In this document: piece by piece, positions 39,148 through 46,760 of the stretch
How positions within the stretch are numbered: the stretch's first letter is position 1
Layout: each line of letters opens with the position of its first letter
From: Stenotrophomonas lacuserhaii
GTDB taxonomy: Bacteria; Pseudomonadota; Gammaproteobacteria; Xanthomonadales; Xanthomonadaceae
DNA length: 64,000 nucleotides
Reading direction: 5' to 3'
NCBI RefSeq assembly: GCF_014836545.1
Contig: NZ_JACSQS010000002.1
Coordinates: 10,355 to 74,354 of the forward strand
Notes under the pieces: model-generated
The model's database searches: none
Told to the model about the DNA's origin: nothing
What the model saw: the letters and a program-made list of their open reading frames with translations, nothing else
Translations under genes and position numbers: made by a program

Positions 39148-40903
39148 CACCGACGCGTCCCGCCCCGCCCTCAAGCGCCTTGGCAGCCTGGGTACGCTGT
39201 GGCCCTTCGTGCGCCGCCACGTGGGGTTGTTCAGTGCCTGGCTGGTGGCGCTGGCGGTGTCCTCGGCGGCCACGCTCAGCCTGCCACCGGCGGTCAAGCA
39301 GATGATCGACCATGGCTTCACCGGAGGCGGCCAGATCAACCGCGCCTTCGCCTTGCTGATGGTGGTGGCGGTGGTGATGGCGCTGGCAACCGCCGCGCGT
39401 TTCTTCTTCGTCTCGCTGCTCGGCGAAAAGGTCGTCGCCGACCTGCGCGCGCAGCTGTACGGCCACCTGATCACGCTCGGCGCCGGCTTCCATGACCGCA
39501 ATCGCAGTGGTGAACTGGTCTCGCGCCTGACCGCCGACAGCGAACTGCTGCGCAGCGTGATCGGCTCCACCATGTCGGTGGCCCTGCGCAGCAGCGTTAC
39601 CGTGGTCGGCAGCTTGGTGATGCTGTTCGTGACCAGCCCGCGGCTGGCCGCTTGGGCACTGCTCGGGATTCCGCTGGCGGTACTGCCGATCGTGCTGGGT
39701 GCGCGCCGCCTGCGCGGGATTTCGCGCGACAGCCAGGACCGCATCGCCGACGCCAACAGCCTGGCCGCTGAAACCCTGGGCGCGGTCCGCACCGTACAGT
39801 CACACGCACGCGAGCCCTACGAACGCGGCCGCTTCGACCATGCGCTGAAAGACTCGATCCGTGCGGCCCGGCGGCGCATCCGCGCGCAGTCGCTGGTCAC
39901 CGCCAGCGCCATCCTGCTGGTGTTCGGCGCCATCGTCGGCGTGCTCTGGCTGGGTGCGCACGACGTGATCGCCGGTCGCCTGTCTGCCGGTACGCTCGGA
40001 CAGTTCGTGCTGTACGCGCTGATCGGTGGCGGGTCGGTAGGGGCCCTGGCCGAAGTGTGGAACGAACTGCAGCGCGCGTCCGGCGGCATGGGGCGCATCA
40101 GTGAACTGCTGCAGGAAGACGTTGAGATCCGCGCGCCGGCCTCGCCGGCGGTGTTGCCGGTTCCATTGCGCGGCGAGATCCGTTTCCACGACGTGGTGTT
40201 CCACTACCCGCAGCGCCCGGACACTGCCGCGCTGGAGCATTTCAGCCTGCATGTGCGGCACGGCGAAACGGTCGCGCTGGTGGGCCCCTCCGGTGCCGGC
40301 AAGAGTACCGTGCTGCAGCTGTTGCTGCGTTTCCACGATCCGCGCTCCGGTACGTTGAGCGTGGACGGCATCGACCTGCGCGCGATGGATCCAGCGGCGC
40401 TGCGCGCGCAGCTGGCGCTGGTGCCGCAGCAGCCCACCCTGTTCGCCGCCAGCGCGCGCGACAACATCCGCTATGGACGGCTGGAGGCCAGCGATGCCGA
40501 GGTGGAAGCCGCGGCCCGCGCCGCCGAAGCCGATGAGTTCCTGCGTGCGTTGCCGGAAGGGTATGACAGCGAGCTGGGCGAGCGCGGCGCACGCCTGTCC
40601 GGCGGCCAGCAGCAACGCATCGCCATCGCCCGCGCCCTGTTGAAGGATGCCCCGATCCTGTTGCTGGACGAAGCGACCAGCGCGCTGGACGCGCAGAGCG
40701 AACGCGCCGTGCAGCAGGCGCTTGAACGCCTGATGGCAGGCCGCACCACGCTGGTGATCGCGCATCGCCTGGCGACCATCCTCAAGGCCGACCGCATCGT
40801 GGTGATGGACCACGGCCGCATCATCGCCCAGGGCACCCACGAGCAGCTGTTGGCCGAAGGCGGCCTGTACGCGGAACTGGCTCGCCTGCAGTTCATCGAC
40901 TGA
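39140..40903 (+). CDS. ABC exporter half-transporter (MsbA-like)
   Basis: A 587-residue inner-membrane exporter: six transmembrane segments (about 25-320) fused to one ATPase domain. The ATPase has Walker A GPSGAGKST, signature LSGGQQQRIAIARALL, Walker B ILLLDEATSALD and an H-loop IAHRLAT, so it should work as a homodimer. It resembles MsbA and the LmrA/BmrA type lipid or multidrug flippases. Essential msbA is usually beside lpxK, which is not here, so this is more likely a second paralogue. The gene overlaps yigZ. Confidence 0.9.
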   Translation: MTDTDASRPALKRLGSLGTLWPFVRRHVGLFSAWLVALAVSSAATLSLPPAVKQMIDHGFTGGGQINRAFALLMVVAVVMALATAARFFFVSLLGEKVVADLRAQLYGHLITLGAGFHDRNRSGELVSRLTADSELLRSVIGSTMSVALRSSVTVVGSLVMLFVTSPRLAAWALLGIPLAVLPIVLGARRLRGISRDSQDRIADANSLAAETLGAVRTVQSHAREPYERGRFDHALKDSIRAARRRIRAQSLVTASAILLVFGAIVGVLWLGAHDVIAGRLSAGTLGQFVLYALIGGGSVGALAEVWNELQRASGGMGRISELLQEDVEIRAPASPAVLPVPLRGEIRFHDVVFHYPQRPDTAALEHFSLHVRHGETVALVGPSGAGKSTVLQLLLRFHDPRSGTLSVDGIDLRAMDPAALRAQLALVPQQPTLFAASARDNIRYGRLEASDAEVEAAARAAEADEFLRALPEGYDSELGERGARLSGGQQQRIAIARALLKDAPILLLDEATSALDAQSERAVQQALERLMAGRTTLVIAHRLATILKADRIVVMDHGRIIAQGTHEQLLAEGGLYAELARLQFID

Positions 40904-40970
40904 CCACGCGCGGATAACAAGCGGCGGCGCACGCTTGCCCCGCAGACCCGTGGAGTGAAGGAGGTAGACG

Positions 40971-41162
40971 ATGTCGTTCCGTCAGTTTCCCGCGACCGAT
41001 TCCAATGGCGAAAGCCGCATCATCATCGAGTTCAAGCAGGAAGATACATCCGCGCAGGACCAGCGCGCCGAGCCACGTTACGAACTGGAGGATGGGCGTG
41101 TGCTGGTGCGCAGCGGGCGAGAGTTCGTGACGCCCGGCGGCGATGTCCGGTTGAGCATCTGA
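40971..41162 (+). CDS. Small conserved-looking hypothetical protein (63 aa)
   Basis: A short soluble protein with balanced charge (SRIIIEFKQEDTSAQDQRAE, LEDGRVLVRSGREFVTPGGD). An excellent ribosome site (AAGGAGGT, 40958-40965) sits 5 nt before the ATG, and the composition is coding-like, which argues for a real gene. No recognised domain and no signal peptide. It lies 67 bp after the ABC transporter gene and may share its transcript. Confidence 0.7.
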   Translation: MSFRQFPATDSNGESRIIIEFKQEDTSAQDQRAEPRYELEDGRVLVRSGREFVTPGGDVRLSI

Positions 41163-41170
41163 GCGGTCGA

Positions 41171-41200
41171 ACGGGTGCGCCCCCTCGCGGGGTGCTGTTG
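41171..41200 (+). terminator. Stem-loop after the 63-aa gene
   Basis: GCGCCCCCTCGCGGGGTGCTGTTG: CCCC/GGGG stem with a TCGC loop and a weak T-rich tail, directly after the stop. Confidence 0.45.
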
Positions 41201-41220
41201 TCGAGCTATCGGTTTGGGCC

Positions 41221-41320
41221 GGGCGGTGGGGCTGAACGGGGGACGGCAAAAACTGCGTCCATGCGGGCCTCGTTTCGCGCCATCCATGGCGCTCAACGCC
41301 CCCGCCAACCCACCCCGCCC
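41221..41320 (-). repeat. Structured ~100-bp intergenic element, copy 5
   Basis: Arms GGGCGGTGGGG (41221-41231) and CCCACCCCGCCC (41309-41320) pair with a small bulge; an inner CGGGGG/CCCCCG pair follows. The minus-strand core has GCGCCATGGATGGCGC and then CCCGCATGGACGCAGTTTTT, the most divergent of the five copies but in the same order. Confidence 0.55.
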
Positions 41321-41409
41321 CACCTTCGACAGGTCCCTGGGGGCCATGGAACCTTCAGGATGCGCGCTTGCGCAGCGGCGGAAAGTTTCAGGTTTACGGA
41401 TAGAGAGCA

Positions 41410-41431
41410 GCCGAGCATGGCTCGGCGCTAC
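41410..41431 (-). repeat. SMAG GTAG palindrome
   Basis: Minus-strand GTAGCGCCGAGCCATGCTCGG, 2 bp after the stop codon of the SagB-type dehydrogenase gene. Confidence 0.75.
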
Positions 41432-41433
41432 CG

Positions 41434-42606
41434 TTACCGGTGCTGCTTGCCGTTGATCCAGATGCGTTCTGCGGGATCGAATTCGGTGGTGGTCAGCTGC
41501 TGCGCGCGCCAGCCGATGCCGCACATCATCACCGGGCTGGACGCTATCCCGTCCAGGCTCAATGTGTCTTCGATGTCGAACTCGTTGATCGCGGCCGTTA
41601 CGTAGGACGCGACCCCCTCAAGGGTCGCACTGATGGCGAGCTGCTGCGACAAGTGGCCGGCGTCCAGCAGGATCGCCCGGTACGCTTTGGGGTGGCTGCG
41701 GTACTTCCAGAAATTCCTGGGAAAACGCGCCACCTGGATCAGATGCAACGCGGCATCGACGAACCAGTCCTGGCCCGCAAGCATCAGCCGGATGCGGCCA
41801 TCAAGGTCGTCCGGCTGGTCGGGCAGGCGGCGCAGTGAGTGGCTGATCGGATCGTAGTGGTGGATGCCGTTTTCCAGGCCCTCCACGTTGCGTACCACGG
41901 CATAGGTTTCCAGCGGATGCAGGCCACCGCCGGAGGGAATGTTCTTCTTCAGGATCTGCATGTCCGGGGCCGGCTGGATCACCGCGTGCGCCATGATCGT
42001 GCGCTTCAGGATCCTCGCTGCGGTCGGCAGCGGCAGCGCGCGGTCCGGATCGAAATTGCGGCAGGTGACCCGGCGCGACATCAGTTCATCGAAGTCCTCG
42101 TCTGCGGCGACCGGCAACGGGATGGGCGTGCCTTCGTGGTGGCTTACCGCCGCGGGGGGCGGGCCGTAACGGCCATGCAGTTCCACCGCGGTGACCAGGT
42201 TGTTGCTGCGCATTTCATGGGCGCTGTCCACGCCCCTCCAGCGCCCCGCGCGATGTGCCAGCGCGGTCAGTGGCCACCCGTTCAAGGCCCGCACGCGCGC
42301 ATCGGCGTCGCCGAACCCAGCGGCGCTTTCTTCATCGCTGATCACCAGGCCCTTGACGATCAATCCGCGCAGGATCTGGCTGCAGCCCTCGTACGCATCG
42401 GCTTGGCTCCACTCTTCCTGTGGAATCCTGCCCAAGGCGCTGACCTCTTCTTCGCTCAGCACGACCGGCTCATCCAGATGGCCGGCCAACGCCTGCCAGG
42501 CCAGGAAGGTCTGCAGTTCGGCGCGCCCTTGCAGCACGGACTGCAGATCCAGTCCACGGTCTTCCTTGACCTGCATCATGAGGGTGGAGCAACGGCGGAA
42601 GCGCAT
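41434..42606 (-). CDS. SagB-type peptide maturation dehydrogenase (putative)
   Basis: A 390-residue protein whose C-terminal half (about 175-385) is a nitroreductase-fold FMN domain of the SagB type: SRRVTCRNFDPDRALPLPTA, IPSGGGLHPLETYAVVRNVEGL (two pieces), HYDPISHSL, KAYRAILLDAGHLSQQLAISA and CGIG near the end. SagB enzymes oxidise azolines to azoles in modified peptides. The N-terminal 170 residues form a separate, mainly helical region with no clear motif. It is divergent from a leader-bearing small peptide gene across 132 bp. From memory it fits the 'putative peptide maturation dehydrogenase' group paired with NHLP-like peptides in Xanthomonadaceae. No YcaO cyclodehydratase is nearby, so the reaction is unknown. 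Confidence 0.8.
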   Translation of the reverse strand: MRFRRCSTLMMQVKEDRGLDLQSVLQGRAELQTFLAWQALAGHLDEPVVLSEEEVSALGRIPQEEWSQADAYEGCSQILRGLIVKGLVISDEESAAGFGDADARVRALNGWPLTALAHRAGRWRGVDSAHEMRSNNLVTAVELHGRYGPPPAAVSHHEGTPIPLPVAADEDFDELMSRRVTCRNFDPDRALPLPTAARILKRTIMAHAVIQPAPDMQILKKNIPSGGGLHPLETYAVVRNVEGLENGIHHYDPISHSLRRLPDQPDDLDGRIRLMLAGQDWFVDAALHLIQVARFPRNFWKYRSHPKAYRAILLDAGHLSQQLAISATLEGVASYVTAAINEFDIEDTLSLDGIASSPVMMCGIGWRAQQLTTTEFDPAERIWINGKQHR

Positions 42607-42738
42607 GAAGATGTCCAGCAGGAGGCTTGCACAATTCTAGGCTGCAACGCATCGCGCCGATGCAGCCATCCTCTGCTAAACCTCTGCACGGATATGCCGC
42701 TATAGCCTACTTGAGCCAACCCAACCAGGACGACGACC

Positions 42739-43041
42739 ATGGCAACTCCCCCCGCACGTACCCCGCTCACGCCGGCACAGGCTGCCACGCTGCTGGACCG
42801 CCTGCAGAACGATGACGCGTTCCGTTCCGCGTTCGCGGCAAGCCCGACCGAGGCACTTGCTGGCCTCGGTGTTGTCGCCGACCTCACCGGACCGGTGTGC
42901 GATCCGGTGCAGGCGCTGGCCAGCAAGGAAGAGTTCGCTTCGGTATCGCAGCAGCTGCAGGCACACGTCGCCCTGCGCGGCTCCTTCGATGTGCCTTACT
43001 GCTTCGAAGCCGGCAAGGTCCAGGAAGCACTGGAAGGCTGA
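42739..43041 (+). CDS. NHLP-like modified-peptide precursor (putative)
   Basis: A 100-residue peptide without a signal sequence. The N-terminal 45 residues (TPAQAATLLDRLQNDDAFRS, then AFAASPTEALAGLGV) look like the nitrile-hydratase-type leader found on some RiPP precursors. The remainder contains two cysteines, C54 and C88, several Ser, and the C-terminal GSFDVPYCFEAGKVQEALEG. There is no Gly-Gly export site at the leader end. AGGACG precedes the ATG. The dehydrogenase is divergent upstream; the last 46 bp overlap the end of the convergent cyclase gene (42996-43041). I infer that it is the substrate of the neighbouring enzyme. Confidence 0.75.
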   Translation: MATPPARTPLTPAQAATLLDRLQNDDAFRSAFAASPTEALAGLGVVADLTGPVCDPVQALASKEEFASVSQQLQAHVALRGSFDVPYCFEAGKVQEALEG

Positions 43042-45533
43042 GCCGCCACGGCCAGCGCGGCCGGCCCACGGGCCGGCTGTCCGCGTGGGTCGTGACTGTC
43101 GCGCACGTTCAGTGCCTGCAGGATGTAGTTGCCGTTGTCTTCGGCATAGGCCAGGCCACGATGGCGTGCGAGCCATTTCTGTTCGACCAGCGCGCTGGCG
43201 GCATCGTCCATCGCAAGATAGGCGTCGCGCAACGCGGCATGCACCTGGTAGAGCTCGCGTCCGTCGACCATCGGCTTGAGCATCGCCAGCGCGCGCTCCG
43301 GATGGCCATCAAGGCGGGCCTGCGTTGCTTCGACGATCACCAGCATCTGCGCCGAGCGATCACCGCCGCGCGTGGCGATCTGCCGCTTGATGAGCGGCAG
43401 CAGGTTGCCGGGTGAGTGGTCGCCTCGCTGTGCCACGTAGGCGGTTGCGGCCACGATGAACGCCACTTCCTGCTGGTCCGGAACGGCGACCTCGCCATCC
43501 AGTTCGTGCAGCAGCTTCAGGATGTCCTGCCGATACCCCCGGTGCTGCACCCCGCTTATGCCCTGCAGGTTCTTCACCACCACGTCGACCAGGGTGCACA
43601 TGACCTCTTCGCCGCAGCCATCGCGCAGAGTCTGCAGGCCCGCTATCGCACTGGACGCATCATTGGCGTCCACCAGCACCGCAGCGCGTTCGAGCTGCTG
43701 GCCCATGTTGGAGGCCTGCACGTCCTTGATGTTGGCCAGCGCGGCGGGCATGTCACCCTCTACCGCGTACACGATCCCCAGGCGGGTGCTGGCGGTACGT
43801 CCGGCCAGCGTATTGGCCGTGCGGAAATGCCGCCGCGCGGTGTCGTGGCGGCCGATCGCCAGTTCGATCCGGCCGACGAAATCATGGGCCGCCGATCGCA
43901 TCGGATTCTGCGTGGCCAGCAGGCGACGGGCCGCGTTCAGGGCATTGGTGTAGTCGCCCAGCGAGTACAGCGCGCGCGCTCGATTCATATACCCGGCGTA
44001 GTAGTCCGGATACAGATCGGTCAGCATTTTCCATTTCGCGGCAACCTCGCTGATCGGCGCACCGTCGAGCTGCTTTCCCCAGGCTTCCAGGTACAACACG
44101 TCGCGCGGGGGCAGCCGTTCGCGCAGCGCCACTGCGCTGCGATACGACGCCATGGCTTGGTTGACCTCGCCGCGCGCCATGTGGATCCGCATCCTGCCGA
44201 CGTGGGCGAAGGCGAACTCCGGGTCGAGCTTGAGCGCCTGCTCGAAGAACTGCAGTGCCTCACTGTAACGCCGGTCTGCCAGTGCGTTGCTGCCTTCGGC
44301 GTAGGCGCGAAGTGCATCCAGGTCCGGCGTGATGACCTGCGGCAGCGGCCGGGCATTGCTGTGCACGTCGGAAAGGGCTTCACCCAGGCGCGTGCGCAAC
44401 GAGGCGACGACGGTATCGGTGGAACGCAGCGCAGACTCCAGCCCACGTCCGTCCGCATACTCGGTGAACACCGTGACCCCGTCGCGCGGTTGCACCACTT
44501 CCACCGCCACGCGCAGGCGTCCGTTGACCTCGGCGATGGAAGGAATCAGCACGGCACGGGCGCCCTCGCGGATCGCCACTTCCACTGCCGCCTTCCTGTC
44601 CAGCGGAGCATCGGGATTGCGGCGCATGCGTGCTTCGGTGTCACGCACCTTCAGGTCGCTGAGCACGTTGACGTAGCGGGATTGTTCAAGGCTGACCCGC
44701 AGGGCCAGGTCCATCGAATCATCCAGCAGGCTGTTGCCGGTCATGTTGCGTACGTCGGCCAGCACCACCCAGTCGCGCTCGGCGAAGGCGATCGCCGGCT
44801 GCGGCCGCAGCAGCAGCCAGCCCCCCAGCACCAGCATCACCGCGAACATCGCTTCGGCGGCCATCGCCATCGGCCGGCGCCAGAACGGGATATCGCGGAT
44901 CGCCTTGGGCGTGGGACGCGGGCGACCCACCGCCGGGACGTCCTCGGAAACGACCCCATAGACGTCCATCGGCTGCGCCACGCCCTTGAAGCGCCAACGC
45001 CCGTACGACTTCCACTTCAGCCCCTTGCCGACCTCCCCCAGGCTGTCGGCAACCCGGCGCACCATCGATTCGGCGGTGGCCGACAACAGCACCTGTCCCG
45101 GCCGCGCCAGCTGCATCAGGCGCGCAGCCATCGGCTTGGCCAGGCCTTCCACCTCAACCGGTTTGGACCCCAGTGCGATCGCCTCGGCGCTGTTGTTCCA
45201 CAGGATCACTTCGCCAACGTGCAGGCCAGCGCGCGCCAGCAGTGGCACCTTGTTGGCCTGGCCGAGCTGGCGCAGCGCCTGCTGGTAATCCAGCGCGAAG
45301 CCCAGCGCATCCACCGGCCGCTCGAACAGCACGAACAAGCCGTCGGAGCGGTCGATCTGCTGGCCGCGCCAGCGCTGCTGCATCGCCAGTACCAGGCGGT
45401 CGTGCTGCTGGAACAGTTCGGCAGCGGCGGCATCGCCGATGCGCTCCACCAGCGTGGTGGAATCACACAGGTCGGTGAACAGCAGCGCGCGCAACTGCGG
45501 GACGTGGGAGGTCGCTTCCGTGCCACCGTTCAT
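42996..45533 (-). CDS. Membrane class III nucleotide cyclase with helical repeats (XC_0249-like)
   Basis: An 845-residue protein. The N-terminal class III cyclase domain (about 10-200) keeps the metal-binding aspartates (D21 in LLFTDLCDST; D64 in DRSDGLFVLF) and RAGLHVGEV. One transmembrane helix follows (about 222-243), then a periplasmic part with a TolB/FlgO-like region (VVLADVRNMTGNSLLDDSMDLALRVS, in two pieces) and TPR-like repeats (about 400-650: YSEALQFFEQALKLDPEFAF, YAGYMNRARALYSLGDYTNA). The layout matches Xanthomonas XC_0249, reported to make cGMP, and the 'peptide modification system cyclase' group. It starts 12 bp after a cNMP-GGDEF gene, so the two likely form one operon. Whether the product is cGMP or cAMP is not visible. 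Confidence 0.85.
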   Translation of the reverse strand: MNGGTEATSHVPQLRALLFTDLCDSTTLVERIGDAAAAELFQQHDRLVLAMQQRWRGQQIDRSDGLFVLFERPVDALGFALDYQQALRQLGQANKVPLLARAGLHVGEVILWNNSAEAIALGSKPVEVEGLAKPMAARLMQLARPGQVLLSATAESMVRRVADSLGEVGKGLKWKSYGRWRFKGVAQPMDVYGVVSEDVPAVGRPRPTPKAIRDIPFWRRPMAMAAEAMFAVMLVLGGWLLLRPQPAIAFAERDWVVLADVRNMTGNSLLDDSMDLALRVSLEQSRYVNVLSDLKVRDTEARMRRNPDAPLDRKAAVEVAIREGARAVLIPSIAEVNGRLRVAVEVVQPRDGVTVFTEYADGRGLESALRSTDTVVASLRTRLGEALSDVHSNARPLPQVITPDLDALRAYAEGSNALADRRYSEALQFFEQALKLDPEFAFAHVGRMRIHMARGEVNQAMASYRSAVALRERLPPRDVLYLEAWGKQLDGAPISEVAAKWKMLTDLYPDYYAGYMNRARALYSLGDYTNALNAARRLLATQNPMRSAAHDFVGRIELAIGRHDTARRHFRTANTLAGRTASTRLGIVYAVEGDMPAALANIKDVQASNMGQQLERAAVLVDANDASSAIAGLQTLRDGCGEEVMCTLVDVVVKNLQGISGVQHRGYRQDILKLLHELDGEVAVPDQQEVAFIVAATAYVAQRGDHSPGNLLPLIKRQIATRGGDRSAQMLVIVEATQARLDGHPERALAMLKPMVDGRELYQVHAALRDAYLAMDDAASALVEQKWLARHRGLAYAEDNGNYILQALNVRDSHDPRGQPARGPAALAVAAQPSSASWTLPASKQ

Positions 45534-45545
45534 GGGAATCTCCGC

Positions 45546-46589
45546 TCAGCCGGTTTCGACGACGTCGTGCGGCCAGCACAGCCGGTCGCCGCCATCCCGC
45601 TTGGCCTGGTACAGCGCACGGTCCGCGTTGGCGTACCACTCGCTCCAGTCGGCGGTGGGGTGCACCAGGCTGGCGCCGATGCTCAGGAAGCACACGTGCG
45701 GGGTGCCGTGGCTGCGTTCGATCAGGCCATGCACGGCCGTCAGCACGAACTCGGCGGCATGCTGCACGATCTCCGCGTTGGCACGGCGCAGCAGCAGGCA
45801 GAACTCATCGCCGCCCAGCCGGCAGGCCAGGTCTTCGGTACCGGCCATCGAACGCAGGATGTTGGCCACGCTCTGCAGCACGCGGTCGCCGGCCTGGTGG
45901 CCGAACTCGTCGTTGATCTGCTTGAAGCGGTCGCAGTCGATCAGCAGCAGGCCCTGCGCTGGGCCATCTTCGTGCGCCCGGCATTCCTGCAGGTACAGCG
46001 CCAGTCCGCGCCGGTTGTGCAGCCCGGTCAGTTCGTCGGTCCGCACCAGTTCGCGCGTATCGCGGAGCTGGTGGGTGGTGACGTACAGGTTGTCCAGCGC
46101 GGTTTCCAGATCATGGTTGCGGCGCCGCAGCTGGCTGATCAGCGCCTGTTCGTTGCCCACCACACGCATGATGGTACGGCGCAGGAAATAGGCGATCAGG
46201 CCGGGCTCGGTTTCCACCAGCCGATGGAAATCGACATGGCCCAGTTCCAGCACATCGGTATCGCAGGTGGCGCGCGCATCGGCGCTGCGCAGGTGGTCAC
46301 CGATCAGCAGGCCGAGCTCGCCGAAGAACTCGCTGCCCGCCAGGCGCTTGAGCACCAGGTCTTCGCCGAAATCCAGTTCGATCTCGCCTTCGGCGATGAC
46401 GAACATGCTGCTGCCGCGGTGGCCGCGACGGAACAGGCAATCGCCTGCGCGCAGGGTGCGACGGTGGGCGAAGCGGGCGAACAGGTCGAACTCTTCCGGG
46501 CTGAGGACGGCGTGCACGATCTCAGCCATCGCCGTGGTGGCAATGCCTGATCGTTCCACCACGTCTACGACCGCGCCCCTGCCAGTCAT
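45546..46589 (-). CDS. Cyclic-nucleotide-binding diguanylate cyclase (XC_0250-like)
   Basis: A 347-residue cytosolic protein with an N-terminal cNMP-binding domain (about 22-140; FFGELGLLIGDHLRSADARA is the phosphate-binding cassette, read from residue 88) and a C-terminal GGDEF domain with an intact active site (RLGGDEF, 257-263). No RxxD inhibitory site lies before the GGDEF, so product inhibition may be absent. Xanthomonas XC_0250 has this architecture, binds cGMP and makes c-di-GMP. The start at 46589 has a CAGGGGA ribosome site; a downstream ATG at 46529 lacks one. The cyclase gene follows after 12 bp. Confidence 0.88.
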   Translation of the reverse strand: MTGRGAVVDVVERSGIATTAMAEIVHAVLSPEEFDLFARFAHRRTLRAGDCLFRRGHRGSSMFVIAEGEIELDFGEDLVLKRLAGSEFFGELGLLIGDHLRSADARATCDTDVLELGHVDFHRLVETEPGLIAYFLRRTIMRVVGNEQALISQLRRRNHDLETALDNLYVTTHQLRDTRELVRTDELTGLHNRRGLALYLQECRAHEDGPAQGLLLIDCDRFKQINDEFGHQAGDRVLQSVANILRSMAGTEDLACRLGGDEFCLLLRRANAEIVQHAAEFVLTAVHGLIERSHGTPHVCFLSIGASLVHPTADWSEWYANADRALYQAKRDGGDRLCWPHDVVETG

Positions 46590-46717
46590 TCCCCTGCCCT
46601 GCCGATCAGACTTCCCATCCTGAGGTGCGGAGCATATCACCGCTTGCAACTGTGCGCTGCGTCCCATTTTCCTGCATCCGTGCGTGGAATATCAGGGGGT
46701 TGAACGCGGGCTGCGGG

Positions 46718-46747
46718 TGGGAGCGGCCAGGGGTGTGGCCGCTCCCT
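46718..46747 (-). terminator. Stem-loop after aceA
   Basis: GGGAGCGGCCA / TGGCCGCTCCC stem with an 8-base loop, directly after the aceA stop on the minus strand. No long T run. Confidence 0.5.
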
Positions 46748-46760
46748 TCCCTTCTTCACA

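Noticed and set aside
39140..40903. Calling the ABC exporter msbA
   Set aside because: The usual lpxK/kdsB neighbours are absent and it overlaps yigZ, so a paralogue is more likely.
43416..46550. A 1044-codon plus-strand frame opposite the cyclase and cNMP-GGDEF genes
   Set aside because: Same reasoning: composition of a shadow frame, and it crosses the boundary between two real genes.
33396..46589. Treating the several GGDEF or cyclase genes as one cluster
   Set aside because: They are separated by unrelated genes on both strands (sigma, yigZ, ABC exporter), so only the cyclase and cNMP-GGDEF pair is grouped.
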